A stretch of 28,416 nt of DNA from JANOBD01 sp031411495 (GCA_031411495.1 JANOBD010000072.1:1-28416); one strand, 5' to 3'; positions 7,611 through 16,419 are shown, counted from the first letter of the stretch. The notes: generated by a model not told the origin, from the letters alone. Made by a program: numbers and translations.

Positions 7611-7630
7611 GTGGTGGATCGTGGTGGATT
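7611..7630 (+). repeat. 10-bp tandem repeat GTGGTGGATC/T
   Basis: Two adjacent copies, GTGGTGGATC and GTGGTGGATT, lie one helical turn apart, 40 bp downstream of the GTGGGA array and just before a short frame starting at ATG 7632 that ends after 11 codons. They could be further protein-binding half-sites on the same DNA face. Confidence 0.35.
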
Positions 7631-8003
7631 GATGCCCAACGTCCCGACGTGGCCGGGAATTGGTTGATCTTTGTATGTCAAAGAACGAGTCCGGCGCGCA
7701 CCACTCCCGCCGGACAAATCATGCGAGCTTGCGGGCGGTGTGACTTCGACGTCAAGAAACGTCTGCGACCTGTTACGGAGCGGCACAGGAAATTCGCTCT
7801 CTTGCGACCACGGTGCGTATCGATCACTTCAGCCGAGTCGATGCGAGTGGATTCCTCGCGGGTCGGGCGGCGCATCGATGGGGTTTTTGTATCACGATGC
7901 CCAGGTACTTCAGACGATCATAACGCGTCGCCGATACACACCGCCGCAATGAACGCGGTATCATCCGCACGGCTGCGAAACCCCTCGCAGGAGGAACACG
8001 ATC

Positions 8004-8378
8004 ATGGCATGTCTCGTCGTTACAGAAGGGCCGGCAACCGGCGCACTGTTCGCGCTCTCGGCACACAATCTCGTCGATATCGGCCGGGATGAGGAATGCA
8101 CATTCCAGATCATCGATCCGCTCATCTCGCGGCATCACCTGCAAGTCCGCGCCGAGGGCAACGGGAAGCACGTGGCCATCGACGCTGGCAGCGCCAACGG
8201 CGTGCTGATCAACGGCGTTCGAATCGTGAACGCGACGCCGTTGAAGAATGGCGACGAGATCACCCTCGGCGCGACCAGGGTTATCTACAGCGACGCCGAC
8301 TACCCGGACGCGCAAAGCGCGATGATCGGCGTGCGGCCGGGCCGGCAGTACAAGGCGTCGACGATCATGCGGAAATAA
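8004..8378 (+). CDS. stand-alone FHA domain protein
   Basis: A 124-residue protein that is almost entirely a forkhead-associated domain, which binds phosphothreonine. The recognition residues are present: G27-R28 in VDIGRDEECTF, S42-R43-H44 in LISRHHLQVR, N65-G66 in SANGVLING and the N70-G71 pair. The start is set by AGGAGG 9 nt before the ATG. About 25 residues follow the fold and end in KASTIMRK, whose Thr-Ile next to Arg could be a phosphosite, though this is speculation. It is a lone plus-strand gene convergent with the DinB-like gene, 4.1 kb from the Ser/Thr kinase; that kinase or another in this kinase-rich lineage could create its ligand. Confidence 0.9.
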   Translation: MACLVVTEGPATGALFALSAHNLVDIGRDEECTFQIIDPLISRHHLQVRAEGNGKHVAIDAGSANGVLINGVRIVNATPLKNGDEITLGATRVIYSDADYPDAQSAMIGVRPGRQYKASTIMRK

Positions 8379-8423
8379 AGACCATCGGCCCGACGCGGGC
8401 GCCGCAGGAAAGGGCGTGCCGCG

Positions 8424-8930
8424 CTACACGTCTGCCGCGAGCCCGGCGGCGCGGCGCCATTGTTTGAGTTGGCCGTGATGGTACGACAGGTGCGAGGTCA
8501 ACATAATGATGGCCACGTGGCCGATGGTGGGCGTGATGCCGCCGAACTTCTCCGGCGCGGGCCGCGGAAAGTAGTCGGCATGCTTCTCGGCGATTACCTT
8601 CATGAGTCGCGCGTGCCTTTCGGTGAGGCGGGACAGGAGTTCGCTCTTCGTCGGATAGGCGGTGTGGTCGGCGACGGGCGTGGTGCCGTAGCCAAACTGT
8701 TCCAGCTCCGCGTCGGCGGTCGGCACGCTTGTATCGTCGAGCATCTTCAGCAACTGCCCGTCATACGCGCCCAGGTGCGCCAGCATCCATGCCGGGTGAT
8801 TGACGACCGTTCCGGGCTGTTCGCACATGCGGGATTCGGGAATGTCCTTCACGCCCGAGCGTATCCAGTCGACCGTCATCGCGGAGATGCTCAGGAGTTT
8901 GCTGACCGTTTCGTCTGAGGCGCTCTTCAT
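8424..8930 (-). CDS. DinB-like (DUF664/DUF1569 type) four-helix protein
   Basis: A 168-residue soluble protein of the DinB/YfiT superfamily: four helices with a metal-binding His triad. The expected histidines lie in VVNHPAWMLAHLGAYDG and HLSYHHGQLKQWRR near the C-terminus. Members use the metal site in thiol-transferase or unknown reactions; the substrate here cannot be inferred. I start it at ATG 8930 (MKSASDETVSKLL), where family resemblance begins; an in-frame ATG at 8978 would add 16 residues and neither has a clear ribosome-binding site. It lies downstream of the ECF/kinase operon on the same strand with a 163-bp gap, so it is probably transcribed separately. Confidence 0.85.
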   Translation of the reverse strand: MKSASDETVSKLLSISAMTVDWIRSGVKDIPESRMCEQPGTVVNHPAWMLAHLGAYDGQLLKMLDDTSVPTADAELEQFGYGTTPVADHTAYPTKSELLSRLTERHARLMKVIAEKHADYFPRPAPEKFGGITPTIGHVAIIMLTSHLSYHHGQLKQWRRAAGLAADV

Positions 8931-9093
8931 CAAGCAGAAGGTAACGAATGCCCGCGCGTTCGAGAAGTCGCGCTGCATCCGGCGAGGGTACGTGAATCGA
9001 ATCGTTTTCCGGGACGAGGCCGGCGTGATTCACGCGACCGGCACAGGCGGCTTGCGTCGTTGTCATCGTGATGCGGGCCCACGGAGATCGTCT

Positions 9094-12090
9094 TCACTTC
9101 GGCTGCGTCGCAGCCGGCTGCGTCGTTGTGGCTCGTGTCGTTGCGAGCAACTGTTCGAGCTTCGCCTTCCACTCGGCGGCTTTTGTGTCGTAACCCTTGC
9201 CCGGCTCGGCTTTGTCCCACGATTCGTACAGATCCGCCGCCAGTTGCATGGCGTTGATCGTCGTGGTGGCGGCGGGGCCGATCTTAGCGGCGGCGCCGGG
9301 GATGGCGGCTTCGATCAGCGCGGCGGCACGCGCATATTGATCCCGCTCGACGAGAACCGATGCCAGCTTGTACATCGAGATGTAGGTACGCGGATGATCC
9401 GTGCCGAGAACCCGCGTGCGCATGTCGAGCGCTTCCTGCAGGATCGACTCGGCACGGACCAGGTCCCCGCGGCGCTGGAGGATGCTGCCGAGGTTGTTCA
9501 GGCCGTTGGCGACCAGCGGGGAATCGCCAGGGAAGAGGCGCTTCCACATGTCCAGCGCCTCACGCGCCAGCGGCTCGGCGGCGGCCAGATTGTCATGTGC
9601 CATGTAGAACGTGGCGAGGTTGCTCAACGTGCCGGCGACATCGGCGTGGTCTCCCGGAAAGAGCCGACGGCGCATCGCCAGCGACTGCCGGTAGAGCGAC
9701 TCGGCCTCTTCCGATTTGCCGGTGGCCGCGAGCAGGAAGCCCAGGGTGTTCAGACTGATGGCCACGTCCTGGTGATCGCCGGGGAAGAGGCGCTTGCGCA
9801 TGGCGAGTGCCTCGCGGGCCATCGCCTCGGCATCGGTGAAGTTTCCGCGTTCCTGCAGGAGCTGCGACAGGTTGTTCAGACCGGTGGCGATGGCGGTGTG
9901 GTCGCCCGGCAGGAGTCGGCGCTTCATCTCGAGCGATTCGCGGGACATGGCCTCGGCGCGGGCGAGGTCGCCGATGCCGTTGAACATGACCGCGAGGTTG
10001 CTCAGGCCGGTAGCGACCTTGGGCGAATCGCCGGGGTAGAGGCGCTTCCAGATGTCGACCGCTTCCTGGAAGTAGGGGATCGCGCCTTTCTCATCGCCAC
10101 GCTCGTAGAGGATGCTGCCGATGTTGTTTAGTGCGGCGGCGATCTCGGTGTGATCGCCCTTGTAGAGCCGCCGGCTCATCGCCAGCGATTCACGGTAAAG
10201 CGCTTCGGCGCTATCGAGGTTTCCGCGCTGTTTGCGCACGGAAGCGACATTGTTCAGGCCGACTGTCACGTGGTAGTCGTCACCGGAAAAAAGTCGCTTG
10301 CGTATTTCGAGCGATTCGACGGCGAGCGTTTCGGCACGTGGCAGATCGCCCCGATCGATGCACAGCGCGGAGAAGTTGGTGATGGCCTCGGCGGTCTCGA
10401 TGCGATCGCCGGGGAACATGGTGCGAGCGAGCGCGACGGCGGGCTCAAGCATGCGTTGCGACGCGTCGTATAGCGAGAGGTCGCCGTAGGTCTTGCCGAT
10501 CGTGCTGCGCAGGCTGAGTTCGGCCTCGGGGACAGCCTTGAGGTCGCCCTTATCGATGCGTGCGGCTGCGGCGTCCATCATCTCCTTCAGCATGGTGATG
10601 TCGCGACCCTTGGCGACGCTCGGGCCGGCGCCGTTGAGCGTTTCGGACATGAACTCGGCGATCTTTTCAGCCTTTGTCCGTTCAGCCTGCGCTTTGTTTC
10701 GCTCGACCTCGGCGGTGAGGCGCTGCTGCTTTTCGCCTTCGCGCGCGGCAATCGCATCATCGCGCTGCGCTGCGGCGCGATCGGCTTGCCACGCCGTTCC
10801 CGCGAGGCCGAGCACGAGCGCGAGCGCGACGGCACTGCCCGCCGTCACCATCACGCGATTTCGAAGGACAAATTTCCTGATTCGGTATGTCGTGCTCGGC
10901 GGCGCGGCGACGACGGCTTCGCCCGCGAGGTAGCGGCGGAGGTCCATCGCCAGCCCGTTCGCCGTCTCGTAGCGTCGCTGGCGGTCTTTCTCCAGCGACT
11001 TCATCACGATCCAGTCGAGCTCGCCGCGGACGAGTGTGCCCAGCTTGCGCGGCTCGATGCGGCGCTGCGCGGCGACGCTGGCGATCGTGTCGGTGTTGCT
11101 GCTCAGGCGCGTGCTGGGTTTGGGCGGCTCGACCTCGCGGATGATCCGCTGGATCTCGGCATACGCGGCAGACCGCAGCTGCTTGCTCGTGAACGGCGTC
11201 GTCCCCGTGAGCAGTTCGTACAGCAGCACGCCCAGCGAGTAGACGTCCGTCCGCGTGTCGATGTCGAGGTTCCCCTCGGCCTGCTCGGGACTCATGTACT
11301 CCGGCGTGCCGATGAGCTGCTTGTGCTCGGTGAAGAGCGTCATCTCGGTCAGCTTGCTCGACGTCGCCTTGGCGATGCCAAAGTCGATCACCTTGGTGTG
11401 TGGCCGCCCGTCCTGCGTACTGACAAGGATGTTCGATGGCTTGATGTCGCGATGAATGATCCCCTTGGTGTGCGCGTGCTGGACGGCCTGGCAGACCTGC
11501 GCGAAGAGTTCGAGGCGATCGGGAATATTCAGGTTGTTCTTGTCGCAGTACTCGACGATCGGATCGCCTTTGACGAGTTCCATCACGAAGAAGGGCCGGC
11601 CGGATTCGGTTGCGCCGGCGTCGAAGACGCGCGCGATGTTGGCGTGGTCCATCATCGCCAGCGCCTGGCGTTCCTGCTCGAAACGGGCGACGACCTGGCG
11701 CGTGTCCATGCCGAGCTTGATGATCTTGAGCGCGACTTTACGGCTGACCGGCTTGTCCTGCTCGGCCATGAAAACCGATCCGAAGCCGCCTTCACCGATC
11801 TGTTGGAGCAATTTGTACGGGCCGATCCGCGTGCCGGGGCCTTCACGGAGCGCCGTGAGAGAAGTTTTCGTCGCGCTGCTCAAAATGGTGGATCGCGAAC
11901 TCTCGGGGACACCCGCCGTCGGGGCGCCCATGAACTGCCCGGCCTGCTCGTGAGACCTCAAGAGCGATTCGACTTCGTCGCGCAGCGCCGGGTCGCCTTT
12001 ACAGGCAGCCTCGAGAAACGCCGCGCGTTGCTCGGGAGGCAACTCGCTTGCAGCGGCGAAGAGATTTTGCACACGCTCGGAGTTGGACAT
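9094..12090 (-). CDS. transmembrane Ser/Thr protein kinase with C-terminal TPR array
   Basis: A 998-residue Hanks-type kinase. The first 80 residues are a helical region (QRAAFLEAACKGDPALRDEVESLL) typical of this planctomycete kinase family. Catalytic elements: glycine loop GEGGFG 99-104, ATP-binding K122, catalytic D215 in HRDIKPSN, D236 in DFG, and GTPEYMSPEQ. A single membrane helix at about 413-433 (MVTAGSAVALALVLGLAGTAW) separates the cytoplasmic kinase from a coiled coil (about 434-500) and roughly nine 42-residue TPRs of kinesin-light-chain type, each carrying a variant of KRLFPGDH and LNNLG. The tail ends TTTQPAATQPK. The start lies just after the ECF sigma stop (4-nt gap), with GGGAG upstream, so the two are co-transcribed. 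The TPRs presumably sense a protein partner. Confidence 0.95.
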   Translation of the reverse strand: MSNSERVQNLFAAASELPPEQRAAFLEAACKGDPALRDEVESLLRSHEQAGQFMGAPTAGVPESSRSTILSSATKTSLTALREGPGTRIGPYKLLQQIGEGGFGSVFMAEQDKPVSRKVALKIIKLGMDTRQVVARFEQERQALAMMDHANIARVFDAGATESGRPFFVMELVKGDPIVEYCDKNNLNIPDRLELFAQVCQAVQHAHTKGIIHRDIKPSNILVSTQDGRPHTKVIDFGIAKATSSKLTEMTLFTEHKQLIGTPEYMSPEQAEGNLDIDTRTDVYSLGVLLYELLTGTTPFTSKQLRSAAYAEIQRIIREVEPPKPSTRLSSNTDTIASVAAQRRIEPRKLGTLVRGELDWIVMKSLEKDRQRRYETANGLAMDLRRYLAGEAVVAAPPSTTYRIRKFVLRNRVMVTAGSAVALALVLGLAGTAWQADRAAAQRDDAIAAREGEKQQRLTAEVERNKAQAERTKAEKIAEFMSETLNGAGPSVAKGRDITMLKEMMDAAAARIDKGDLKAVPEAELSLRSTIGKTYGDLSLYDASQRMLEPAVALARTMFPGDRIETAEAITNFSALCIDRGDLPRAETLAVESLEIRKRLFSGDDYHVTVGLNNVASVRKQRGNLDSAEALYRESLAMSRRLYKGDHTEIAAALNNIGSILYERGDEKGAIPYFQEAVDIWKRLYPGDSPKVATGLSNLAVMFNGIGDLARAEAMSRESLEMKRRLLPGDHTAIATGLNNLSQLLQERGNFTDAEAMAREALAMRKRLFPGDHQDVAISLNTLGFLLAATGKSEEAESLYRQSLAMRRRLFPGDHADVAGTLSNLATFYMAHDNLAAAEPLAREALDMWKRLFPGDSPLVANGLNNLGSILQRRGDLVRAESILQEALDMRTRVLGTDHPRTYISMYKLASVLVERDQYARAAALIEAAIPGAAAKIGPAATTTINAMQLAADLYESWDKAEPGKGYDTKAAEWKAKLEQLLATTRATTTQPAATQPK

Positions 12091-12094
12091 GGGG

Positions 12095-12691
12095 TCAATC
12101 TCCCGGTTCGCCGATCGCGCGATGCAGCCATGCCCGCGCGAACGTCCAGAGCCGATTCACCGTTCGGTCTGAAACCGCCATCGCGGCCGCGGTCTGCTCG
12201 ACGCTCAGCCCGGCGAAGAACCGGAGGTGCACGACGCGCGCCGCATCGGCCGACTCGACCTCCAAGCGACGCAGCGCCGCATCGAACGACAGGATTTCGT
12301 CGGAGTTGTCGGCGACGGCGAGATCGGCGACGGAAGCGAAGTCCACGCGCCGCGCGGGTCGACCGTCAATCCCGCCGCGCTTTTCGCGCCCGCGAGATCT
12401 GGCATGGTCCAGAAGCACGCGTCGCATCGCCTCTGCCGCCGCCGCGTAAAAGTGTGCCTGCCCCGCCCAGGGAACCTCGCGCGGACTCACTAACTTCAAG
12501 TACGCTTCATGAACGAGCGCTGTCGCGGTGAGCGTGTGGCCGGGTCGCTCATTGGAGAGATTGAGCTGCGCCGCCTGGCGAAGCTGTTCATAAACGAGCG
12601 GCAACAGCTGATCCGCCGCCACCCGATCCCCGCCCGCAGCGGCCTGCATTAACCGTGCGGCGTCGGGGGAATCCGGATTCGGTGGCGACAT
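12095..12691 (-). CDS. ECF-family RNA polymerase sigma factor
   Basis: A 198-residue ECF sigma factor. Region 2 reads LLPLVYEQLRQAAQLNLSN...HTLTATALVHEAYLKL, a signature of the planctomycete/acidobacterial ECF groups, then FYAAAAEAMRRVLLDHARSRGREKRGG. Region 4 contains LRFFAGLSVEQTAAAMAVSDRTVNRLWTFARAWL, the helix-turn-helix for the -35 element. The stop codon is 4 nt from the kinase start, giving a sigma-kinase operon. Planctomycete ECF groups adjacent to Ser/Thr kinases (the STK groups) have been described, and phosphorylation is thought to replace the usual anti-sigma control. No anti-sigma gene is seen. The ATG at 12691 lacks an obvious Shine-Dalgarno sequence. Confidence 0.95.
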   Translation of the reverse strand: MSPPNPDSPDAARLMQAAAGGDRVAADQLLPLVYEQLRQAAQLNLSNERPGHTLTATALVHEAYLKLVSPREVPWAGQAHFYAAAAEAMRRVLLDHARSRGREKRGGIDGRPARRVDFASVADLAVADNSDEILSFDAALRRLEVESADAARVVHLRFFAGLSVEQTAAAMAVSDRTVNRLWTFARAWLHRAIGEPGD

Positions 12692-12752
12692 CGCCCGATG
12701 CTACCGCCGGTCGCCGGGGCAGCAAAGAACGAACAGGATACGTGCCTGAAAA

Positions 12753-12827
12753 TCGGGGTGACAGGATTTGAACCTGCGGCCTCTTCGTCCCGAACGAAGC
12801 GCTCTAGCCAAGCTGAGCTACACCCCG
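12753..12827 (-). tRNA. tRNA-Pro (anticodon CGG)
   Basis: A complete 75-nt cloverleaf on the minus strand. Perfect 7-bp acceptor stem CGGGGTG/CACCCCG with discriminator A; D-arm GCTC...GAGC with GG in the loop; anticodon arm CTTCG-TTCGGGA-CGAAG with U33 followed by CGG; five-nt variable loop; T-arm GCAGG-TTCAAAT-CCTGT. The anticodon arm is identical to that of E. coli proK. CCA is not encoded (ATT follows the discriminator region), so it must be added after transcription. It reads CCG codons, abundant in this GC-rich genome. Confidence 0.97.
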
Positions 12828-12940
12828 GATCGTCTCGAAAACCGCGCACGCCCGGTTCTCGATTCCGAGTCGGGAAAACATACTCGATGGACGATCGCTT
12901 GCAAGCCACCTGATTCGTTCCCTCCGATTCACCGCCGTTT

Positions 12941-15604
12941 TCAAGGCGTTTTTGGCGGTAGGCGGCGGATTCGGACGTTGCGGAACGCCACCGCGTCGCC
13001 GTGATCCTGCAGGACAATGTGCCCGGACCTGAGCTTCCCGAAGTTCGCCATCTCGGCGAACTTGCTCTGGGCCAGCAGCGTTTTCCATTCTGGTGATCCC
13101 ATGTCGAAGCTCGCTGTCCGCACGTTGTTGAGCCAGTATTCGATCTTCGATCCATCGGCGACGATCCGCGCCGTGTTCCAGCGGTCGGGCGCGAGCGAGA
13201 CGTCGCGATCCGGCGCGATGAGCGCATAGCACGAGCCGGCGCTGGTCAGCGGATTGCGGCCGTCGTTGTGGCGCGCATTGTCGAGGATCTGCATCTCCGG
13301 GCCGGTGCGCCAGGTCGGCATTTCGTCGAGCCCGGCGCGCCAGATCACGCCGCTGTTGCCGCCGGCGCTGATCTTCCAGTCGAGCGTCAATTCGAAGTTG
13401 TCGTACTCCTCGCTCGTGACGAGATCGCCGCCGCCTTCCACCCGGCGAAGCTCGCCGTCGATCGCCTTCCAACCTGCGGGCGGCTCGGCCTTCTCGCTGC
13501 TGCGCCAATTTGACAAGGATGAACCATCGAACAGCAGTTTCCAACCCGCGGCGCGCTGCGTTTCGGTCAGTTGGTTGTGCGTCCGCGTCGGTCCGACTTC
13601 GCCGGGCGCGTCCTGCGGGATCGCGTTCAGCGTGTACCACGCTTCGGTCGCCCAGAGAGGCTTGTCATCCGCGTTGTGAATCCGGTCGGCGACGCGGATG
13701 TGAACCACGTGTCCCACCTCGATGCCGGGAATCTCCAGGAAGACGCGCTTTCGATCGTTCGGCACGGTCGCCGATCTGACGGCGAGCGTTTTCTGATCGA
13801 GCTTCTCGCCGCCGTAGGTGTCGGCGGGTTGGTAGCGCCACTGCTCGACGAGGTAGTGTGTCGGCTCCGCGCCTTCAGTGCTGAGGAGCGGCTGTGTGAA
13901 CTCCAGTTCGAAGCCGTTCGACTTCGCGCGCACGGCCAGGATCTCAAAACTCGGCGCGCCGTTGTAGGTCAGTTTCTGCAGGCCGAAACGGGCCTTGTCC
14001 TCCTGCCCCCAGTTGCCTGGGCCGCCGATCTCGCCGAGATAGAGTTCGCCGCCGCTGGTGGCGATCAATCGATTCACGCCGGCGTTCAAGCCTTGCGAGA
14101 AGCGGAAGACGCAGCCTTGCTCCACGTCTCCCGTTGGCGTGTGGATCGTTTCGATGAACGTGCGCTTCAGGCCGCCGTGCGTCACGTCGCCGTGCAGGAT
14201 CTGTCCTTTCCACGGGCCGAACAGACACTCGGCCGGCTGCGACGGCGAATTGCCGATCTCGCCCTGCGGCAGCCACGCGATCGGCGGCGTCACTGGCTTC
14301 GACGCCCATTCATGATCCGGTTTGGTGTGGCTCCCATAGAAGTTGCCCGGCTTGATGTGAAGCAGCTTGCTCGAGGGGAGCCAGTCGCCCTGGTTGTCGG
14401 TGACGTAGATCTCGCCGCTACTCATGAGTCCGATGCCGTTGGGGGTGCGAAGCCCTTGAGCGACACACTCGACTTGCCCGGTCGCGCGCTCGATGCGGAT
14501 GATCTGTCCTCGGCCGACGCTCGTCTGCGGATCGTGATCGATCTGCGGCACGTGCGACCGGCCGCCCGGATCCAGCGCCACCGCGAGGCCGGCGTAGAAG
14601 TAGCCGTCCTTGTAGATGAGCCCGAACGCGAACTCGTGGAAGTTCGCCGTCACCGGCCAGCCGCTGGAGATGCATTTGTATTCATCCGCCACGCCGTCGT
14701 GATCGTGATCGATCAGCTCCGTCAATTCCTGTTTCTGCAGGACGTAGATCTCGCCGTCGACGACCTTGATGCCCAGTGGCTCGGCCAGCCCGGTCGCGAA
14801 TCGCTTCGGCACGCGCGTGGAGGGATCGATGAGGTACACATCGCCTTGCGGGTCCCAGGTGCAGAGGACCATTTTTCCATCCGGAAGGAAATCGATGCCG
14901 CCGACCTTGGGCTGGAAGTCTCCATCCGCGACGGTGCTTAGCGTGAAGGACGGGTGGATATCCTTCTCCGGTTCGCCGTCGCCGGGACGCGTGTTCATCA
15001 CCGGTGCGATGAGCGCCTTCTTGCCCGGCGAGGTGACGTGCACCACATCGGCGGCGGTGAAGTATTTCTCCGGCGGGATGAGGACGAAGTCATCGGTGCC
15101 GGGCGGCGCCCACTTCAGGGTCATCTGTCCGTCGACGGCGCGATTGAACTGGCGCACGCGGATCTCGTGATCGCCGGCGGAGAGTTTCACCTTCGCCTCC
15201 CTGGCGTCATTCGCCGAGTGGAGGCCGTCGTTGTCGATGACCGGGCGGCCGTCGAGCAGGAGTTCGCTGCCGTCGTCGCTGCGGAGCTGGAAGCGGTATT
15301 CTCCGTCGGCGTCGATGTGAAGATAGCCCAGCGCCTCGGCGAGGAAGTGTTCTTTCAATCCGCCGAAGCCGCCGGGGGTTTTCAGATCGATCGTCGGGAT
15401 GTTCGTCGAGACGTTGGGCGTCTGCCCGGCGACGAGTTGCTGAAGGCGCGACATCGGCTCGACATCGTACACGTAAAGCGTGAGGCCGGGCTGGCGGGCG
15501 TTTTCGGGTGGCGGGTCGGCCAAGAGCAGGGAACAGGACGAAACCGTCGCGAGGACGAATGTCTGCAGCATCGGGCAGCGGCGATGGATTCGCGTCGGAT
15601 TCAC
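12941..15604 (-). CDS. secreted PA14 / beta-propeller / DUF1080 protein
   Basis: An 887-residue exported protein with three parts. A PA14-like domain (about 38-185; YRFQLRSDDGSELLLDGRPVI) usually binds carbohydrate. A glucose/sorbosone-dehydrogenase-like propeller follows (about 230-560; VGGIDFLPDGKMVLCTWDPQGDVY, GLRTPNGIGLMSSGEIYVTDNQG). The C-terminal DUF1080/3-keto-disaccharide hydrolase-type concanavalin fold (about 695-885) reads GWKLLFDGSSLSNWR, GNSGVIWRAG, EMQILDNARH and FRNVRIRRL. I chose the GTG start at 15604: it overlaps the upstream stop (GTGA) and has AAGGAGG close upstream, and the first 30 residues (MNPTRIHRR + hydrophobic core) form a signal peptide. An ATG at 15571 is the alternative. 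It probably takes part in degrading or modifying sugars outside the cytoplasm. Confidence 0.85.
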   Translation of the reverse strand: MNPTRIHRRCPMLQTFVLATVSSCSLLLADPPPENARQPGLTLYVYDVEPMSRLQQLVAGQTPNVSTNIPTIDLKTPGGFGGLKEHFLAEALGYLHIDADGEYRFQLRSDDGSELLLDGRPVIDNDGLHSANDAREAKVKLSAGDHEIRVRQFNRAVDGQMTLKWAPPGTDDFVLIPPEKYFTAADVVHVTSPGKKALIAPVMNTRPGDGEPEKDIHPSFTLSTVADGDFQPKVGGIDFLPDGKMVLCTWDPQGDVYLIDPSTRVPKRFATGLAEPLGIKVVDGEIYVLQKQELTELIDHDHDGVADEYKCISSGWPVTANFHEFAFGLIYKDGYFYAGLAVALDPGGRSHVPQIDHDPQTSVGRGQIIRIERATGQVECVAQGLRTPNGIGLMSSGEIYVTDNQGDWLPSSKLLHIKPGNFYGSHTKPDHEWASKPVTPPIAWLPQGEIGNSPSQPAECLFGPWKGQILHGDVTHGGLKRTFIETIHTPTGDVEQGCVFRFSQGLNAGVNRLIATSGGELYLGEIGGPGNWGQEDKARFGLQKLTYNGAPSFEILAVRAKSNGFELEFTQPLLSTEGAEPTHYLVEQWRYQPADTYGGEKLDQKTLAVRSATVPNDRKRVFLEIPGIEVGHVVHIRVADRIHNADDKPLWATEAWYTLNAIPQDAPGEVGPTRTHNQLTETQRAAGWKLLFDGSSLSNWRSSEKAEPPAGWKAIDGELRRVEGGGDLVTSEEYDNFELTLDWKISAGGNSGVIWRAGLDEMPTWRTGPEMQILDNARHNDGRNPLTSAGSCYALIAPDRDVSLAPDRWNTARIVADGSKIEYWLNNVRTASFDMGSPEWKTLLAQSKFAEMANFGKLRSGHIVLQDHGDAVAFRNVRIRRLPPKTP

Positions 15605-16302
15605 TTGCCTTCCTCCTTGGTGTCGGACTCGTGCTTCACGGGCATTTTCGTGAGATTGCACCTGAATGCGGTCTCGCCGTTGTGGGGAAGCGATGTCATC
15701 CTCCGGGTCGCGCCGGCTTCACCATCGAAGCTCGGCTCCATGAGCATCGCGACATCCGCCGGCAGAGATGCGGTGATCGGCTGCCCGGCGCTTTCCGACG
15801 AAGTCTTGAGATCGATCCTGAGCATTTCGCCATCGCGGATCGGCGTCAGTTCGAACCCGACGGTTCCCGAGTTCCATTTCAACGTGACGTGATCGTCGTG
15901 GAGAGAATAGCCGAGCCAGCGGATGGCCGGTGTCATGTCCGGTGAGGCTCCGACCTCGAAGCGGATTGGCGATTTGCCATCCAGCAGGAACGTTCCCTTC
16001 GCGTGCGGCTGCGGGCCGTGCTTGGTGTCGTAGACCGCGCCGGTCAATTCGATCTCGCCGTTCCAGATTTTGTAGACGCTGCAGTGGACGGTATCGAACG
16101 CCATCCACCAGTGGTCGCCGAGGCTGATGACGAGCATGCGGGCATTGTCGTCGAGGACGCAGCGGAAGACCCACGGGTCGCGATCGTGCGCGGGGCGGGT
16201 GGTGGGTGGCGGCGAGTCGCCTTTGGGAGAAGACCCGCCGGGGGCGGCCGGAGTCGTTGATTGAGCCTGGAGCAGCAAGGCAAGCAGTAACACGATCGGC
16301 AT
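15601..16302 (-). CDS. secreted partner protein of the PA14/DUF1080 gene
   Basis: A 233-residue exported protein: signal peptide MPIVLLLALLLQAQS, a Pro/Thr/Ser-rich linker (TTPAAPGGSSPKGDSPPPTTRP), then a beta-rich domain with WVFRCVLDDNARMLVISLG, HWWMAFDTVHCSVYKIW and GAVYDTKHGPQPHAKGTF. I believe this domain appears fused N-terminally to PA14 or cytochrome-type secreted proteins in other planctomycetes, but I cannot verify it. The start at 16302 has GGAGGG 5 nt upstream. Its stop codon overlaps the GTG start of the next gene, so the two are translationally coupled and the products probably work together. Function is unknown. Confidence 0.8.
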   Translation of the reverse strand: MPIVLLLALLLQAQSTTPAAPGGSSPKGDSPPPTTRPAHDRDPWVFRCVLDDNARMLVISLGDHWWMAFDTVHCSVYKIWNGEIELTGAVYDTKHGPQPHAKGTFLLDGKSPIRFEVGASPDMTPAIRWLGYSLHDDHVTLKWNSGTVGFELTPIRDGEMLRIDLKTSSESAGQPITASLPADVAMLMEPSFDGEAGATRRMTSLPHNGETAFRCNLTKMPVKHESDTKEEGK

Positions 16303-16419
16303 GAACGCCCTCCGACGCGTCACGGTAGACGGCCGGGCCAAGATTGCAACGGGCGGGCTCGCCTCGCTCGATAACGGATCAGCATTGAACGGCCGGCCGG
16401 GCACCGAACCGTGTTGGAC

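Larger units (their letters stand above)
7372..8003. other. 632-bp divergent intergenic region
   Basis: No convincing gene lies between the M29-like gene (minus) and the FHA gene (plus); the short open frames lack family resemblance and good starts. Seen in it: a hairpin with CCCGCG/CGCGGG arms at 7405-7421, a 10-bp-phased GTGGGA array at 7545-7570 and a 10-bp tandem repeat at 7611-7630, listed separately. For two divergent transcripts the region is unusually long. Confidence 0.6.

Noticed and set aside
7671..7952. 93-codon plus-strand frame upstream of the FHA gene
   Set aside because: No ribosome-binding site, no recognisable domain, and composition like intergenic DNA.
8384..8423. GCCCG-ACG-CGGGC hairpin as terminator between FHA and DinB genes
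   Set aside because: Only a 5-bp stem with a 3-nt loop and no T-run; too weak to call in GC-rich DNA.
10786..12531. 581-codon plus-strand frame opposite kinase and sigma factor
   Set aside because: It runs through both genes of a clear operon and shows no family features.
13571..14941. 456-codon plus-strand frame opposite the PA14/DUF1080 gene
   Set aside because: Shadow of a recognised secreted protein.
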